From positions 1,240,001-1,304,000 of the forward strand of contig OY970226.1 of the NCBI GenBank assembly GCA_963714065.1: 64,000 bases of DNA. Direction: 5' to 3'. How positions within the stretch are numbered: position 1 is the first letter of the stretch; every line of letters starts with the position of its first letter. Source of the DNA: JAZKID01 sp963714065 (GTDB lineage: Bacteria; Pseudomonadota; Alphaproteobacteria; Rhizobiales; UBA4765). Below are positions 33,630 to 42,520 of this stretch, piece after piece. Under the pieces are notes generated by a model that saw only the letters and a list, made by a program, of their open reading frames with translations, ran no database searches and was not told the origin of the DNA. The translations under genes were made by a program, and so were the position numbers.

Positions 33630-35591
33630 ATGGCTAAGAAAAAACTGAAAGATGCCACCGAGCTGACCCTGCGCGGCCTGTTCCTCGGCACGCTCCTTAC
33701 CTTCGCCTTCACCGCAGCCAATGTCTATCTCGGCCTGAAAGTGGGGCTGACATTCAATTCGTCCATCCCCGCCGCGGTGATCTCCATGGCGGTGTTAAGC
33801 GTTTTTCGCAACGCCACCATTCTTGAAAACAACATCGTGCAGACGGTGGCATCGGCGGCGGGAACCCTGTCGGCGATCATCTTCGTGCTGCCGGGCCTTG
33901 TCATTATCGGCACATGGGCGGGCTTTCCGTTCTGGACCTCTTTCCTGGTCTGCGCTGCCGGCGGAACGCTCGGCGTGCTTTTCACGATCCCCCTGCGCCG
34001 CGCTTTCGTCACCTATTCCGACCTGCCCTATCCCGAAGGCGTCGCGGCGGCGGAAGTGTTGAAGGTCGGCTCGGCCGAGCGCGAGGGAGGCACGGAAGAA
34101 TCGCGCGAAGGGCTTCTGGCCGTCATTTACGGCTCGATCGCCTCCGCTGGCTTTGCGGCATTGAGCGCGGCACAGATTGCGGCAAGCGAGGCCCTGGGCT
34201 TTTTCCGTTTCGGCCCCGCATCGACCGGCTATCACTTTTCGTTCTCGCTGGCGCTTTTCGGCGCCGGCCATCTGGTCGGCATTTCTGTCGGCCTGGCTTT
34301 TTTGCTCGGGCTTGTCATCACCTGGGGCGGTGCCGTTCCCATCCTGACAATGCATTCCCAAATGGCGCCCGGCCAGACGCTCGAAGCCTTTGTCATGGGA
34401 ATCCGGGGCAACGATGTGCGCTTTATCGGCGCGGGCTGTATCGCCGTTGCCGCGTTATGGACGCTGCTGCGCCTGGCGAGGCCCGTGATCAACGGCTTTC
34501 AGGCCACAATCGCCGCGTCGCGGACGCGCAAGCAGGCAGCAAGCCATGATGCGCGCGATACCGACCTGTCCGGCCGCGTCATTTTTGCGCTGACGGCTTT
34601 TTGCCTTGCCGTGATCTGCTGGATCAGCTTCGATTTTGCCAAAAACAGCCCGCTTGCTGATAACGCCGCAACCCTGACGATCCTCACTTTGCCCTTTGTC
34701 ATACTCGCCGGTTTTGTGATCGCGGCAATTTGCGGCTATATGGCCGGGCTAATTGGCTCCTCGAACAGCCCCGTCTCCGGCGTCGGCATATTGGCGGTCG
34801 TCGCATGCGCCACTCTTTTCGTCGCGACAATCCATGTAACCCCTGATAACCGGCACGCGCTTGTTGCGTTCGCCCTGTTCGTGACCGCGATCGTGCTTGC
34901 CATCGCCATCGTCTCCAACGACAATCTGCAAGACCTGAAGACGGGGCAGCTCGTCGGCGCAACGCCCTGGCGCCAGCAGGTGGCGCTGATCGTCGGCGTG
35001 ATTGCGGGATCGGCGATCATACCGCCCGTGCTCAACCTTCTGGCACAGGCTTACGGTTTTGCAGGCCAGTCGCATTTGCCGAGCGAAACGCTGAAACCTC
35101 TGGGCGCGCCGCAAGCAAACCTGATTTCGGCGCTCGCCACCGGCGTGATCGGCCACAATCTTAGCTGGAAGATGATCGAGATTGGCGCCGCCATCGGCGT
35201 TGCGGTGATCGCGCTCGACGAGTTCCTGCGCGCGCGTAACATATTGCGCCTGCCGCCGCTGGCCGTCGGCCTTGCCATCTACCTGCCGATGGGCGCAACC
35301 TTGCCGGTCGTGGTCGGCGCCCTTGCCGGCTATTGGTATAATCGCCTCGCCAAGCGCACGAAGAAACCCAAACGCAGCGAGAAACTCGGCGTGCTTGTCG
35401 CCTCCGGCCTGATCGTCGGCGAAAGCCTCTTTGGTGTTACGCTGGCTGGTTTGATCGTGGGGCTTGGGCAAGATGCGCCGCTGGCGCTCGTGCCTGCCGA
35501 TTTCGAATGGGCCACGCTTGCCGGCGTGGGCAGCTTCATCATTCTCGTTGCCGCGCTTTACGGCTGGATGAAGCACCGGGCCGAAGCATAA
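33630..35591 (+). CDS. OPT-family oligopeptide transporter
   Basis: Large inner-membrane carrier (653 aa, about 15 hydrophobic segments) of the oligopeptide transporter family. The start ELTLRGLFLGTLLTFAFTAANVYLGLKVGLTF matches the prokaryotic OPT signature, as do NNIVQTVASAAGTL and DLPYPEGVAAAEVLKVG. Substrates of bacterial members (peptides, metal chelates) are mostly untested. AGGAGA precedes the ATG. It sits between lptE and holA, two genes that are usually neighbours in this class. Confidence 0.93.
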   Translation: MAKKKLKDATELTLRGLFLGTLLTFAFTAANVYLGLKVGLTFNSSIPAAVISMAVLSVFRNATILENNIVQTVASAAGTLSAIIFVLPGLVIIGTWAGFPFWTSFLVCAAGGTLGVLFTIPLRRAFVTYSDLPYPEGVAAAEVLKVGSAEREGGTEESREGLLAVIYGSIASAGFAALSAAQIAASEALGFFRFGPASTGYHFSFSLALFGAGHLVGISVGLAFLLGLVITWGGAVPILTMHSQMAPGQTLEAFVMGIRGNDVRFIGAGCIAVAALWTLLRLARPVINGFQATIAASRTRKQAASHDARDTDLSGRVIFALTAFCLAVICWISFDFAKNSPLADNAATLTILTLPFVILAGFVIAAICGYMAGLIGSSNSPVSGVGILAVVACATLFVATIHVTPDNRHALVAFALFVTAIVLAIAIVSNDNLQDLKTGQLVGATPWRQQVALIVGVIAGSAIIPPVLNLLAQAYGFAGQSHLPSETLKPLGAPQANLISALATGVIGHNLSWKMIEIGAAIGVAVIALDEFLRARNILRLPPLAVGLAIYLPMGATLPVVVGALAGYWYNRLAKRTKKPKRSEKLGVLVASGLIVGESLFGVTLAGLIVGLGQDAPLALVPADFEWATLAGVGSFIILVAALYGWMKHRAEA

Positions 35592-35644
35592 AAGTTATGG
35601 CGTAAACAGAAGCGCAAAATATCGCTTCGTGCTAATGCTAGGAC

Positions 35645-36664
35645 ATGACCGCTCTCAAAGCCCATGAAGTCGAAGCTTGGCTTCGCAGCAAGGCAAAAGA
35701 TTTTCGTTTCTTTCTCGTTTACGGCCCCGATAGCGGGCTTGTGAACGAGCGCTGCGCGTTGCTTTCGAAACTTTCCGGCAAGGATGCGCAGATCTCCAAG
35801 CTGGATGGCGATGCAGTGGCAAACGACCAGGCCCTGTTGATGGACGAGGCCTATGCTATCGGCCTGTTCGGCGGCACGAAAATCATCTGGCTGATCGAAG
35901 GCGCAAAGCAAATTCACGACCTGATCGAGCCGCTTCTCAATGAGCCGCCGCCCGATACCGCGCTCATCGTCGAGGCGGGCGAGTTGAAACCGTCAAGCGC
36001 TTTACGCAAACTGTTCGAAGCAGCAAAAAACGCCGCAGCCCTTCCCTGCTATGCCGACGATGTGCGCGATCTTGCGCGCCTCGTCGACGAAGAAATGCGC
36101 GCGGCAAACCTTACAATCGACGATGCGGCAAAGCGCCTGCTGCTCGACAATCTCGGCGGCGACCGCCTCGCCACGCGCCAGGAACTGAAAAAGCTCGCAC
36201 TTTACGCCTATGGGCAGGAAACCATCACGCCCGAAGACGTGATGGCCGTGAGCGGCGACGTATCGGCACTCGCTCTCGATGCCATTCTGGACGAGCTTGG
36301 CCTTGGCGAGACCGATCATGTGATCGCGGAAACGCAGCGCCATCTGGCACATGGCACGCATGCCAGCGTGCTGCTCACCCTCGCACTTCGCCATATGCTG
36401 ATGCTGCAATTGCTGCGTTTTGAGGTGGACAATGGCCGCACCACGCATGAAGCGATCAAATCGGCAAGCCCGCCGATCTTCTTCAAGCGCCAGCCGAAGA
36501 TCGAGCGCCAGCTCGTGCTGTGGCCCTTGCCGAAAATTGAGGCGGCACTTGAGATTTTGAACAACGCCGTTCTCAAAACCCGCCAGCTTCCCACCGTTAC
36601 CGATACGCTATGTGAGCGCGCGTTGATGGACGTGGCGGGTATGGCAAGAGAGCGGACGGTTTAA
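35645..36664 (+). CDS. holA: DNA polymerase III subunit delta
   Basis: Clamp-loader subunit (339 aa) that opens the beta clamp. The N-terminal AAA-like domain begins FFLVYGPDSGLVNERCALL, where the degenerate P-loop expected for delta is seen. The central EDVMAVSGDVSALALDAILD and C-terminal helical collar (PPIFFKRQPKIERQLVLW) are typical. It converges with parB, the stops being 5 bp apart. Genome position near the origin fits its conserved leuS-lptE-holA context. Confidence 0.92.
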   Translation: MTALKAHEVEAWLRSKAKDFRFFLVYGPDSGLVNERCALLSKLSGKDAQISKLDGDAVANDQALLMDEAYAIGLFGGTKIIWLIEGAKQIHDLIEPLLNEPPPDTALIVEAGELKPSSALRKLFEAAKNAAALPCYADDVRDLARLVDEEMRAANLTIDDAAKRLLLDNLGGDRLATRQELKKLALYAYGQETITPEDVMAVSGDVSALALDAILDELGLGETDHVIAETQRHLAHGTHASVLLTLALRHMLMLQLLRFEVDNGRTTHEAIKSASPPIFFKRQPKIERQLVLWPLPKIEAALEILNNAVLKTRQLPTVTDTLCERALMDVAGMARERTV

Positions 36665-36669
36665 TCTCG

Positions 36670-37557
36670 TTACCGCCTCTGCAATCTCCTGCAGACATCG
36701 TCGAGCTGCTCGAAGGTTTTATAGGCAACCTCCAGCCGCCCGCCGGTGCCAAGATGGCGGATGCTGACGCGCAGGCCGAGACTGTCGGTCAGCATTTTTT
36801 CGAGCGCTTTCGTATCGGCATCCTTGTCCGCCTTGGCCTTTCGCGGCCGTGCGGCGGCGGTTTTGCCTTTTTCGGAAAGCGCCAGCGATTCCGCCTCGCG
36901 CACCGAAAGCCCTTGCGCGGCGATGCGCACGGCAAGCGCCTCCGGATGTTGCGCCGTCATCACGGCGCGCGCATGGCCCGCCGTGATTTTGCCATCGCGC
37001 AACAGCGATTTGACCAGTTCGGGCAGGCCCATCAGGCGCAGCGTGTTTGCGACATGCGAGCGGCTTTTGCCGATGACTTTGGACAATTCCTCCTGCGTAT
37101 AGGAAAATTCGTCGATCAATTCCTGATAGCCGCCCGCCTCCTCGATGGGATCGAGATCGGTGCGCTGCACATTTTCGATAATCGCAAGTTCGAGCGCCTC
37201 GCGCTCCGACACGTCGAGCACGACGACCGGCACCTCGTGCAGACCGGCGCGCTGCGAGGCGCGCCAGCGCCGCTCGCCCGCAATGATCTCATAGGCGTCG
37301 CGTTGCGGCAGCGGCCGCACGACGATGGGCTGCACAATGCCCTTCTCCCTGATCGAATGCGCAAGCTCGGCAAGCCCGTCTTCGGAAAAAATCTTGCGCG
37401 GGTTGCGCGGGTTCGAACGCAGGAAGGCAACCGGCAATTTGCGCTGGCCGGTGCGGGCATTGAGAACTTCGCCCTCGTCGCCGATATCGCCGATCAGGGC
37501 TGCAAGGCCGCGACCCAGGCGGGAGGGTTTTTCTTCTTTCTTTGGTTCAAGTGCCAT
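36670..37557 (-). CDS. parB: Chromosome partitioning protein ParB
   Basis: CTP-dependent DNA-sliding clamp (295 aa) that loads at parS sites near the origin. Motifs in order: LRSNPRNPRKIF (box I), EKGIVQPIVVRP, the CTP-binding GERRWRASQRAG, the helix-turn-helix QEELSKVIGKSRSHVANTLRLM, and a C-terminal dimerisation domain ending LDDVCRRLQ. Two parS-like palindromes lie 1.5-2 kb upstream at 39082 and 39404. A gap filled with repeats separates it from parA. Confidence 0.96.
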   Translation of the reverse strand: MALEPKKEEKPSRLGRGLAALIGDIGDEGEVLNARTGQRKLPVAFLRSNPRNPRKIFSEDGLAELAHSIREKGIVQPIVVRPLPQRDAYEIIAGERRWRASQRAGLHEVPVVVLDVSEREALELAIIENVQRTDLDPIEEAGGYQELIDEFSYTQEELSKVIGKSRSHVANTLRLMGLPELVKSLLRDGKITAGHARAVMTAQHPEALAVRIAAQGLSVREAESLALSEKGKTAAARPRKAKADKDADTKALEKMLTDSLGLRVSIRHLGTGGRLEVAYKTFEQLDDVCRRLQRR

Positions 37558-37580
37558 GACTGTTCCTCTGTTATTTCGAT

Positions 37581-37606
37581 GTCATCCTGAGTGAAGCGAA
37601 GGATCT
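37581..37606 (+). repeat. Short 'CCTGAG...GAAGGATCT' repeat half element
   Basis: A 26-bp segment (GTCATCCTGAGTGAAGCGAA and following) identical in style to one arm of the compound repeat in the trmD-rimM gap. It abuts a family B element in the parA-parB gap. Confidence 0.55.
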
Positions 37607-37616
37607 CTTTTAATTC

Positions 37617-37677
37617 GTCATTGCCGGCAATCTGTCATTTTTTAAAGATGGATCCTCGGGTCAAGCCCGGGGATGAC
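37617..37677 (+). repeat. Family B palindromic repeat, copy 2
   Basis: A 61-bp copy with GTCATTGCCGGC at the left, the shared TTTTTTAAAGATGGATCC core and CGGGTCAAGCCCGGGGATGAC at the right. It fills the parA-parB gap. Confidence 0.8.
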
Positions 37678-37717
37678 GATATGGAGATTCTTCGCGGCGC
37701 TTGGCATGACAATCAAC

Positions 37718-38506
37718 TCATGCGGCCTTCAGCGCTTTCTCGCGCGCGATGATTTCGGAAGCGAGCTTCAGATAGGCCTGGGAGCCAGGACATTTCAGAT
37801 CGTAAAGCAGCACCGGCTTGCCGTGACTTGGCGCTTCCGATACGCGCACATTGCGCGGAATGATCGTGTCGTAAACTTTTTCACCCATCGTACGTTTCAC
37901 ATCGGCCACAACCTGCGTGGAAAGATTATTACGCGCGTCATACATTGTGAGCACGATGCCGTGGATGGAAAGACGCGGGTTCAAGCTGTCGCGCACCTGC
38001 TCGACGGTTCTTAAAAGTTGCGAAAGACCTTCCAGCGCGAAAAATTCGCATTGCAGCGGCACGAGCACGGCATCCGATGCCGCAAAGGCATTGATGGTGA
38101 GCAGATTGAGCGAAGGCGGGCAGTCGATCAGGATATAGTCGTAGGGCGCACCCTTCCCGTTCAACGCCTCGATCTGGCTGCGCAGGCGGAAAGCGCGGTC
38201 TTTTTCCGGCCCCAGCTCGACCTCTATACCAAGAAGATCCAAAGTAGAAGGAACTATAGATAAATTTGGAACAAGTGTTTCTACAGATGCTTCTGTAATA
38301 CTCGAAGTATTTATAAGTATATCATGAGTCGATAATACACGGTTTTTTCTATCAATACCTAAACCGGTGGAGGCATTACCTTGCGGATCGAGGTCGATGA
38401 TCAGGACATTCTCGCCGATCGCAGCCAGCGCGGTGCCGAGATTGATGGTCGTTGTGGTTTTGCCCACGCCGCCCTTCTGGTTGGCAATTGTCAGAACCCT
38501 TGTCAT
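37718..38506 (-). CDS. parA: Chromosome partitioning ATPase ParA
   Basis: Deviant Walker-A ATPase (262 aa) that moves ParB-bound origins. The motif KGGVGKTTTT is at residues 11-20 with both signature lysines (K11, K16); the switch DLDPQGNASTGLGID and Walker B YILIDCPPSL follow. The protein is complete. DNA for residues ~46-94 (38226-38370) is strikingly AT-rich, with many ATA, TTA, AGT and TCT codons unlike the rest of the gene. The start overlaps rsmG by 4 bp, so mnmG-rsmG-parA are coupled. Confidence 0.96.
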   Translation of the reverse strand: MTRVLTIANQKGGVGKTTTTINLGTALAAIGENVLIIDLDPQGNASTGLGIDRKNRVLSTHDILINTSSITEASVETLVPNLSIVPSTLDLLGIEVELGPEKDRAFRLRSQIEALNGKGAPYDYILIDCPPSLNLLTINAFAASDAVLVPLQCEFFALEGLSQLLRTVEQVRDSLNPRLSIHGIVLTMYDARNNLSTQVVADVKRTMGEKVYDTIIPRNVRVSEAPSHGKPVLLYDLKCPGSQAYLKLASEIIAREKALKAA

Positions 38507-39144
38507 GTCAGCCTTTCAACATGTGTGATCCGCAAAATTGTTCCGTCCCGGTCAATCTTGCTCGGCAGGCGCTCATAATCCAGCCGCCAATTCTGCAACG
38601 CCTCTGTAATCTCGCTTTCAACATTGCGCCCTTTTGGAAAAAGCGCAACCGATTCGCTATCCAGATACGGCGCTATATAAGCGCAAAGCTGATTTAATGG
38701 CGCAAAGGCCCGCGCGGTAATGGTTTTTTTCGGCATTCCCAATATATCCCCGCAATCCTCCACACGCCTGGCATGAACGGTCGCGGGCGCATTTGTCGCT
38801 CGAATCACTTCATTCAAAAAAGCGGCCTTGCCCTGATTCGATTCGATCAGATGAACATGATGATTTTTATCGGCACGGCCGGCGATGGCGATTACCAATC
38901 CGGGGAAGCCGGCCCCGGCGCCAAGATCGATCCACGAACTGCCGGGAAAGCCATGATCCAGAAGCTGCAGGCTGTCGGCCATATGCCGCTCCCATAGATG
39001 CGAGAGGCTCGAAGGGCTAACCAGATTCTGGCTCTTCTGCCATTTTTTGAGCAAAGAGGCATAGAGGACAAGTTTTTCTACGGTTTCATGTGAAACCGTC
39101 CCGATTTTTTCAAGAACTTGCGGGCCGTCAGGCGGCTGAGACAT
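38503..39144 (-). CDS. rsmG: 16S rRNA (guanine527-N7)-methyltransferase RsmG
   Basis: SAM-dependent methyltransferase (213 aa, formerly GidB) that modifies G527 of 16S rRNA. The N-terminal helical part contains KKWQKSQNLVSPSSLSHLWERHMADSLQLL. The SAM motif is SWIDLGAGAGFPGLVIAI, followed by VHLIESNQGKAAFLNEV and a later TARAFAPL. A parS-like palindrome (39082-39097) lies within its first ~20 codons. Its start overlaps mnmG by 17 bp and its stop overlaps parA. Confidence 0.96.
   Translation of the reverse strand: MSQPPDGPQVLEKIGTVSHETVEKLVLYASLLKKWQKSQNLVSPSSLSHLWERHMADSLQLLDHGFPGSSWIDLGAGAGFPGLVIAIAGRADKNHHVHLIESNQGKAAFLNEVIRATNAPATVHARRVEDCGDILGMPKKTITARAFAPLNQLCAYIAPYLDSESVALFPKGRNVESEITEALQNWRLDYERLPSKIDRDGTILRITHVERLT
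39082..39097. other. parS-like ParB-binding site 1 (within rsmG)
   Basis: GGTTTCATGTGAAACC matches the bacterial parS consensus TGTTTCACGTGAAACA at 13 of 16 positions, with the core GTTTCAyGTGAAAC differing at one base. It is the centre of a longer 20-bp inverted repeat ACGGTTTCA-TG-TGAAACCGT at 39080-39099. Its location upstream of parAB fits known alphaproteobacterial parS clusters. Confidence 0.75.
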
Positions 39145-41002
39145 GTTTATTCTGACGCCTGATCGTCATGAGAATAAGGCCCAGTGCGGCAGGCGTCATG
39201 CCTTCGATACGCCCCGCCTGGGCCAGATTTCTTGGGCGCGTCCTGATCAATTTATCCCTCAACTCTGCCGATAATCCACCTATTGTCTCATAAGATATAT
39301 CGGCGGGGATAAGTGTCCGTTCTTCCTTTTCAAGGATGTCGACGCTCGCTTGCTGGCGCTCAAGATAGACGGCATATTTGGCCTCGATCTCAATCTGGCT
39401 GCGTGTTTCATGCGAAACATTATCCAGCTCCGGCCATAGATTTATGAGGTTTTCAAAGTCCATTGCGGGATAGGACAAGATCTCATAAGCACTACGGAAC
39501 TTGCCATCAGGGTTCAGGGACAGGCCCCGTTTACCAGCCTCCGCAGGCGAAAGCTTCAAAGCCCGAAGACGCGATTTTATATCTGCAAGTGATTGAAATT
39601 TATTGGAAAAAACTTTTGAACGGGTTTGGCCGACAAGCCCCAGGGTAAGGCCTTGCGGCGTCAGTCTTTGGTCGGCATTGTCGGCGCGCAGGCTCAGGCG
39701 ATATTCCGAGCGCGACGTAAACATGCGATAAGGTTCGCTCACGCCGCGGGTGATCAGGTCGTCGATCATCACGCCGATATAGGATTGCGCACGGCTGAAA
39801 CTTGCGCCGTCCAGACTGCCGGCTTTCCGCGCCGCATTCAGCCCGGCCACCAATCCCTGTGCACCGGCTTCTTCATAGCCTGTGGTGCCGTTGATCTGGC
39901 CAGCGCAATAAAGGCCGGGAATTTTCTGGCATTCCAGTGTCGGTTCAAGCTCGCGCGGATCGATATGGTCGTATTCGATGGCATAGCCGGGGCGGAGAAT
40001 TTTAACCTGCTCCAGCCCCTTGATGCTACGAACGAATTCCGTCTGCACATCCTCGGGCAGGGAGGTGGAAATGCCGTTCGGGTAGACGGTCGGGTCATTT
40101 AAGCCCTCCGGCTCCAGGAAGATCTGGTGACTGTCCTTTTCGGCAAATTTGACGATCTTGTCCTCTATGGATGGGCAATAACGTGGACCGGTGCCAGCAA
40201 TCTGCCCGGAATAAAGTGGCGAGCGGGCGATATTTTGCTCAATAATTTTATGCGTGTGCTTTGTCGTATAGGCCAGGTGGCAAACAATCTGGTTCCTATT
40301 AAGATTTTGATTTAAAAAGGAAAAAGGTGTTATCTGTTCGTCGCCATGCTGGATGTCCAGCACGTCATAATCGATCGTTCTGCCGTCAAGGCGGGGAGGC
40401 GTGCCGGTTTTCAGGCGGCCCAAATTCAATTTCAGATCGGCAAGGCGCAGGGCAAGTTTCACGGAAGGTTTTTCGCCCGCGCGTCCGGCCTCGATTTTTT
40501 TCTCGCCGATATGGATCAGCCCACGCAGGAACGTGCCAGTGGTCAGAACCACGGCTTTGCTCAGAATGCGCCGCCCATCGGCCATCTCGATGCCGATACA
40601 CCGGCCCTGCTCAACGATCAGGTCCGCAGCCTCACCTTCAAGAACTTCGAGATTTTTTTGCACACGAATTTCGCGCTGCATGGTTTCACGATAGATCTTG
40701 CGGTCCATTTGCGCGCGCGGGCCGCGCACGGCCGGGCCCTTGCTGCGATTAAGCAGGCGGAACTGAATGCCGGCTTCGTCCGCCACGCGGCCCATCAGGC
40801 CATCCAGCGCGTCGATCTCGCGCACAAGATGGCCTTTGCCGAGGCCCCCGATGGCCGGATTGCAGGACATGACGCCGACGGTTTCAAACTTATGAGTGAC
40901 CAGGAGCGTGCTCGCGCCGACGCGCGCGCTTGCTGCCGCCGCCTCGCAGCCCGCATGCCCGCCGCCGATGACGATCACATCTGCTTTCCGGTCAACATTC
41001 AT
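39128..41002 (-). CDS. mnmG: tRNA uridine-5-carboxymethylaminomethyl modification enzyme MnmG
   Basis: FAD-binding enzyme (624 aa, formerly GidA) that works with MnmE to make cmnm5U34 in tRNA. The dinucleotide fold VIVIGGGHAGCEAAAAS is at 10-26, followed by SCNPAIGGLGKGHLVREIDALDG. The second signature, GPRYCPSIEDKIVKFAEKDSH, and the C-terminal MnmE-binding helical region (PRNLAQAGRIEGMTPAALG) are present. A second parS-like site lies in the gene at 39404-39419. The start at 41002 is the family-like one; ATG 41017 is also in frame. Confidence 0.96.
   Translation of the reverse strand: MNVDRKADVIVIGGGHAGCEAAAASARVGASTLLVTHKFETVGVMSCNPAIGGLGKGHLVREIDALDGLMGRVADEAGIQFRLLNRSKGPAVRGPRAQMDRKIYRETMQREIRVQKNLEVLEGEAADLIVEQGRCIGIEMADGRRILSKAVVLTTGTFLRGLIHIGEKKIEAGRAGEKPSVKLALRLADLKLNLGRLKTGTPPRLDGRTIDYDVLDIQHGDEQITPFSFLNQNLNRNQIVCHLAYTTKHTHKIIEQNIARSPLYSGQIAGTGPRYCPSIEDKIVKFAEKDSHQIFLEPEGLNDPTVYPNGISTSLPEDVQTEFVRSIKGLEQVKILRPGYAIEYDHIDPRELEPTLECQKIPGLYCAGQINGTTGYEEAGAQGLVAGLNAARKAGSLDGASFSRAQSYIGVMIDDLITRGVSEPYRMFTSRSEYRLSLRADNADQRLTPQGLTLGLVGQTRSKVFSNKFQSLADIKSRLRALKLSPAEAGKRGLSLNPDGKFRSAYEILSYPAMDFENLINLWPELDNVSHETRSQIEIEAKYAVYLERQQASVDILEKEERTLIPADISYETIGGLSAELRDKLIRTRPRNLAQAGRIEGMTPAALGLILMTIRRQNKHVSAA
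39404..39419. other. parS-like ParB-binding site 2 (within mnmG)
   Basis: TGTTTCATGCGAAACA matches TGTTTCACGTGAAACA at 14 of 16 positions; the arms TGTTTC/GAAACA are perfect inverted repeats. It lies 322 bp from site 1, inside the mnmG coding sequence. Confidence 0.7.
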
Positions 41003-41054
41003 GCGGGTTACATGCACGAAAATTGCGGGGAGGGGAAGATCGTTTCATGATCTC

Positions 41055-41110
41055 GTCATCCTCGCGCTTGACGCGAGGATCTAGATGCTCGGGTCAAGCC
41101 CGAGCATGAC
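41055..41110 (+). repeat. Family B-like palindromic repeat, copy 3
   Basis: A 56-bp element made of two hairpins: ATCCTCGCGCTTGACGCGAGGAT, then GCTCGGGTCAAGCCCGAGC ending in ATGAC. It fills the mnmE-mnmG gap and keeps the GTCAT...ATGAC ends. Confidence 0.82.
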
Positions 41111-41116
41111 GGTTAT

Positions 41117-42424
41117 TTATTTTCCAATACAAAACCGCTCGAAAATAGCGCCCAGCATTTCTTCCGAACCAATAAAGCCCATGATGCGCTCGAGCGGTTC
41201 TGCAGCAAGGCGCAGCTCATGCGCCGAAATTTCCAGCGGCGATGTTTTCAAATTGGTAATGACAGGGTGAAGCCGATCAAAACAGTCCTGCAAAAGCTGC
41301 CGGTGCCGCTCGCGCATGAACAGCATGCTCTCATTGTCACCTTCGAAAACTCCACGCGCAAAGTCGCGCAGCCTGTCGAGAAGATCCTCGATACCCTCGC
41401 CTGTTTTTGCGGAAACTGCGAGCACATCCCCGTCGTTCGATTTTTTCAGATCGGCTTTCGAATGAAGCTGCCAGGTTGTGCCGCTAAATGTCTGCGCTCT
41501 TGCCGGAACATCGGGCGCCTGCAGCCAGAGCACGAGATCGGCGCGCGCCGCTCTCGCATGCGCGCGCTTGATGCCCTCAATCTCGATCTTGTTCTGGGCA
41601 ATGCGAATACCTGCCGTATCGACAAGCGTGATCGGATAGCCGGCAAGATCGAGCTTCACCTCGATCGGATCGCGCGTCGTGCCGGGCTCGTCTGTGACGA
41701 TGGCCATATCGCGCCTTGCCAGCGCGTTCATGAGCGAGGATTTTCCCGTATTCGGCGCGCCGGCCAACACGACCGTGAGGCCGTCGGATAAGATTTCGGC
41801 GGCGCGTGCGCTTGAAAGATGGGCCTGTATTTCCTGCGCAAGTCCTTCGAGCAGGCGCGCGGCATCGGCAAGCGCGCTTTGCGGAATGTCTTCCTCGGCG
41901 GAAAAATCGATCAGCGCCTCGATATAGGCAATCGCCTGCACGAGCTCATTGCGCCAGCGCGTGAAGAGGGCACGCGACAAACCGGCGGTTTCGCGAAGCG
42001 CGGCACGGCGCTGCATGTCGGTATCCGCGCTGAGGAGATCGGACAGACCTTCGATCTCGGTGAGATCCATCTTGTTGTTAAGGAAGGCGCGGCGGGTGAA
42101 TTCGCCGGGTTCGGCCGTGCAGCAATGTTCTATTTTTCCAAGTTCGGCAAGCAGCGCCTTCACCACGGCCGGGCTGCCATGGCAGTGGATTTCCAGCACG
42201 TCCTCGCCGGTGAAACTGTGCGGGCCTTTGAAATAAAGCAGCAGGGCTTCGTCGAGCAATTCACCCTGTCCATCGTGCAGTTTGGCGAACGTGGCGACGC
42301 GCGGCTCAAGATTTAGCCCGCTCAAGGTGTTTGCAATTTCGAGCGCCCGCGGTCCCGACACGCGCAGGATGGCAATACCGGCACGCCCGGCGCCGGAGGA
42401 GAGGGCGAAGACGGTGTCTGACAC
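41117..42424 (-). CDS. mnmE: tRNA modification GTPase MnmE
   Basis: Dimeric potassium-activated GTPase (435 aa, formerly TrmE) that partners MnmG. The N-terminal THF-binding domain starts TVFALSSGAGRAGIAILRVSG and contains FTGEDVLEIHCHG and PGEFTRRAFLNNKMDL. The G domain has GAPNTGKSSLMNAL, TRDPIEVKLDL and DTAGIR. The protein ends in FERFCIGK, the invariant C-terminal C-x-G-K motif. It lies 99 bp upstream of mnmG across a repeat. Confidence 0.96.
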   Translation of the reverse strand: MSDTVFALSSGAGRAGIAILRVSGPRALEIANTLSGLNLEPRVATFAKLHDGQGELLDEALLLYFKGPHSFTGEDVLEIHCHGSPAVVKALLAELGKIEHCCTAEPGEFTRRAFLNNKMDLTEIEGLSDLLSADTDMQRRAALRETAGLSRALFTRWRNELVQAIAYIEALIDFSAEEDIPQSALADAARLLEGLAQEIQAHLSSARAAEILSDGLTVVLAGAPNTGKSSLMNALARRDMAIVTDEPGTTRDPIEVKLDLAGYPITLVDTAGIRIAQNKIEIEGIKRAHARAARADLVLWLQAPDVPARAQTFSGTTWQLHSKADLKKSNDGDVLAVSAKTGEGIEDLLDRLRDFARGVFEGDNESMLFMRERHRQLLQDCFDRLHPVITNLKTSPLEISAHELRLAAEPLERIMGFIGSEEMLGAIFERFCIGK

Positions 42425-42430
42425 TATTTT

Positions 42431-42517
42431 GTCATCACCGGACCGCCGCTAAGCGGCGTGATCCGGTGATCCATCGTTTTTTTAAAGATGGATTGCCGGG
42501 TCAAGCCCGGCAATGAC
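42431..42517 (+). repeat. Family B palindromic repeat, copy 4
   Basis: An 87-bp copy with nested hairpin CACCGGACCGCC...GGTGATCC, the shared TTTAAAGATGGATT core and GCCGGGTCAAGCCCGGC ending in AATGAC. It lies between mnmE and the GIY-YIG gene. Confidence 0.85.
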
Positions 42518-42520
42518 AAT

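Noticed and set aside
40682..40690. Third parS site in mnmG (GGTTTCACG)
   Set aside because: Only one half of the palindrome is present.
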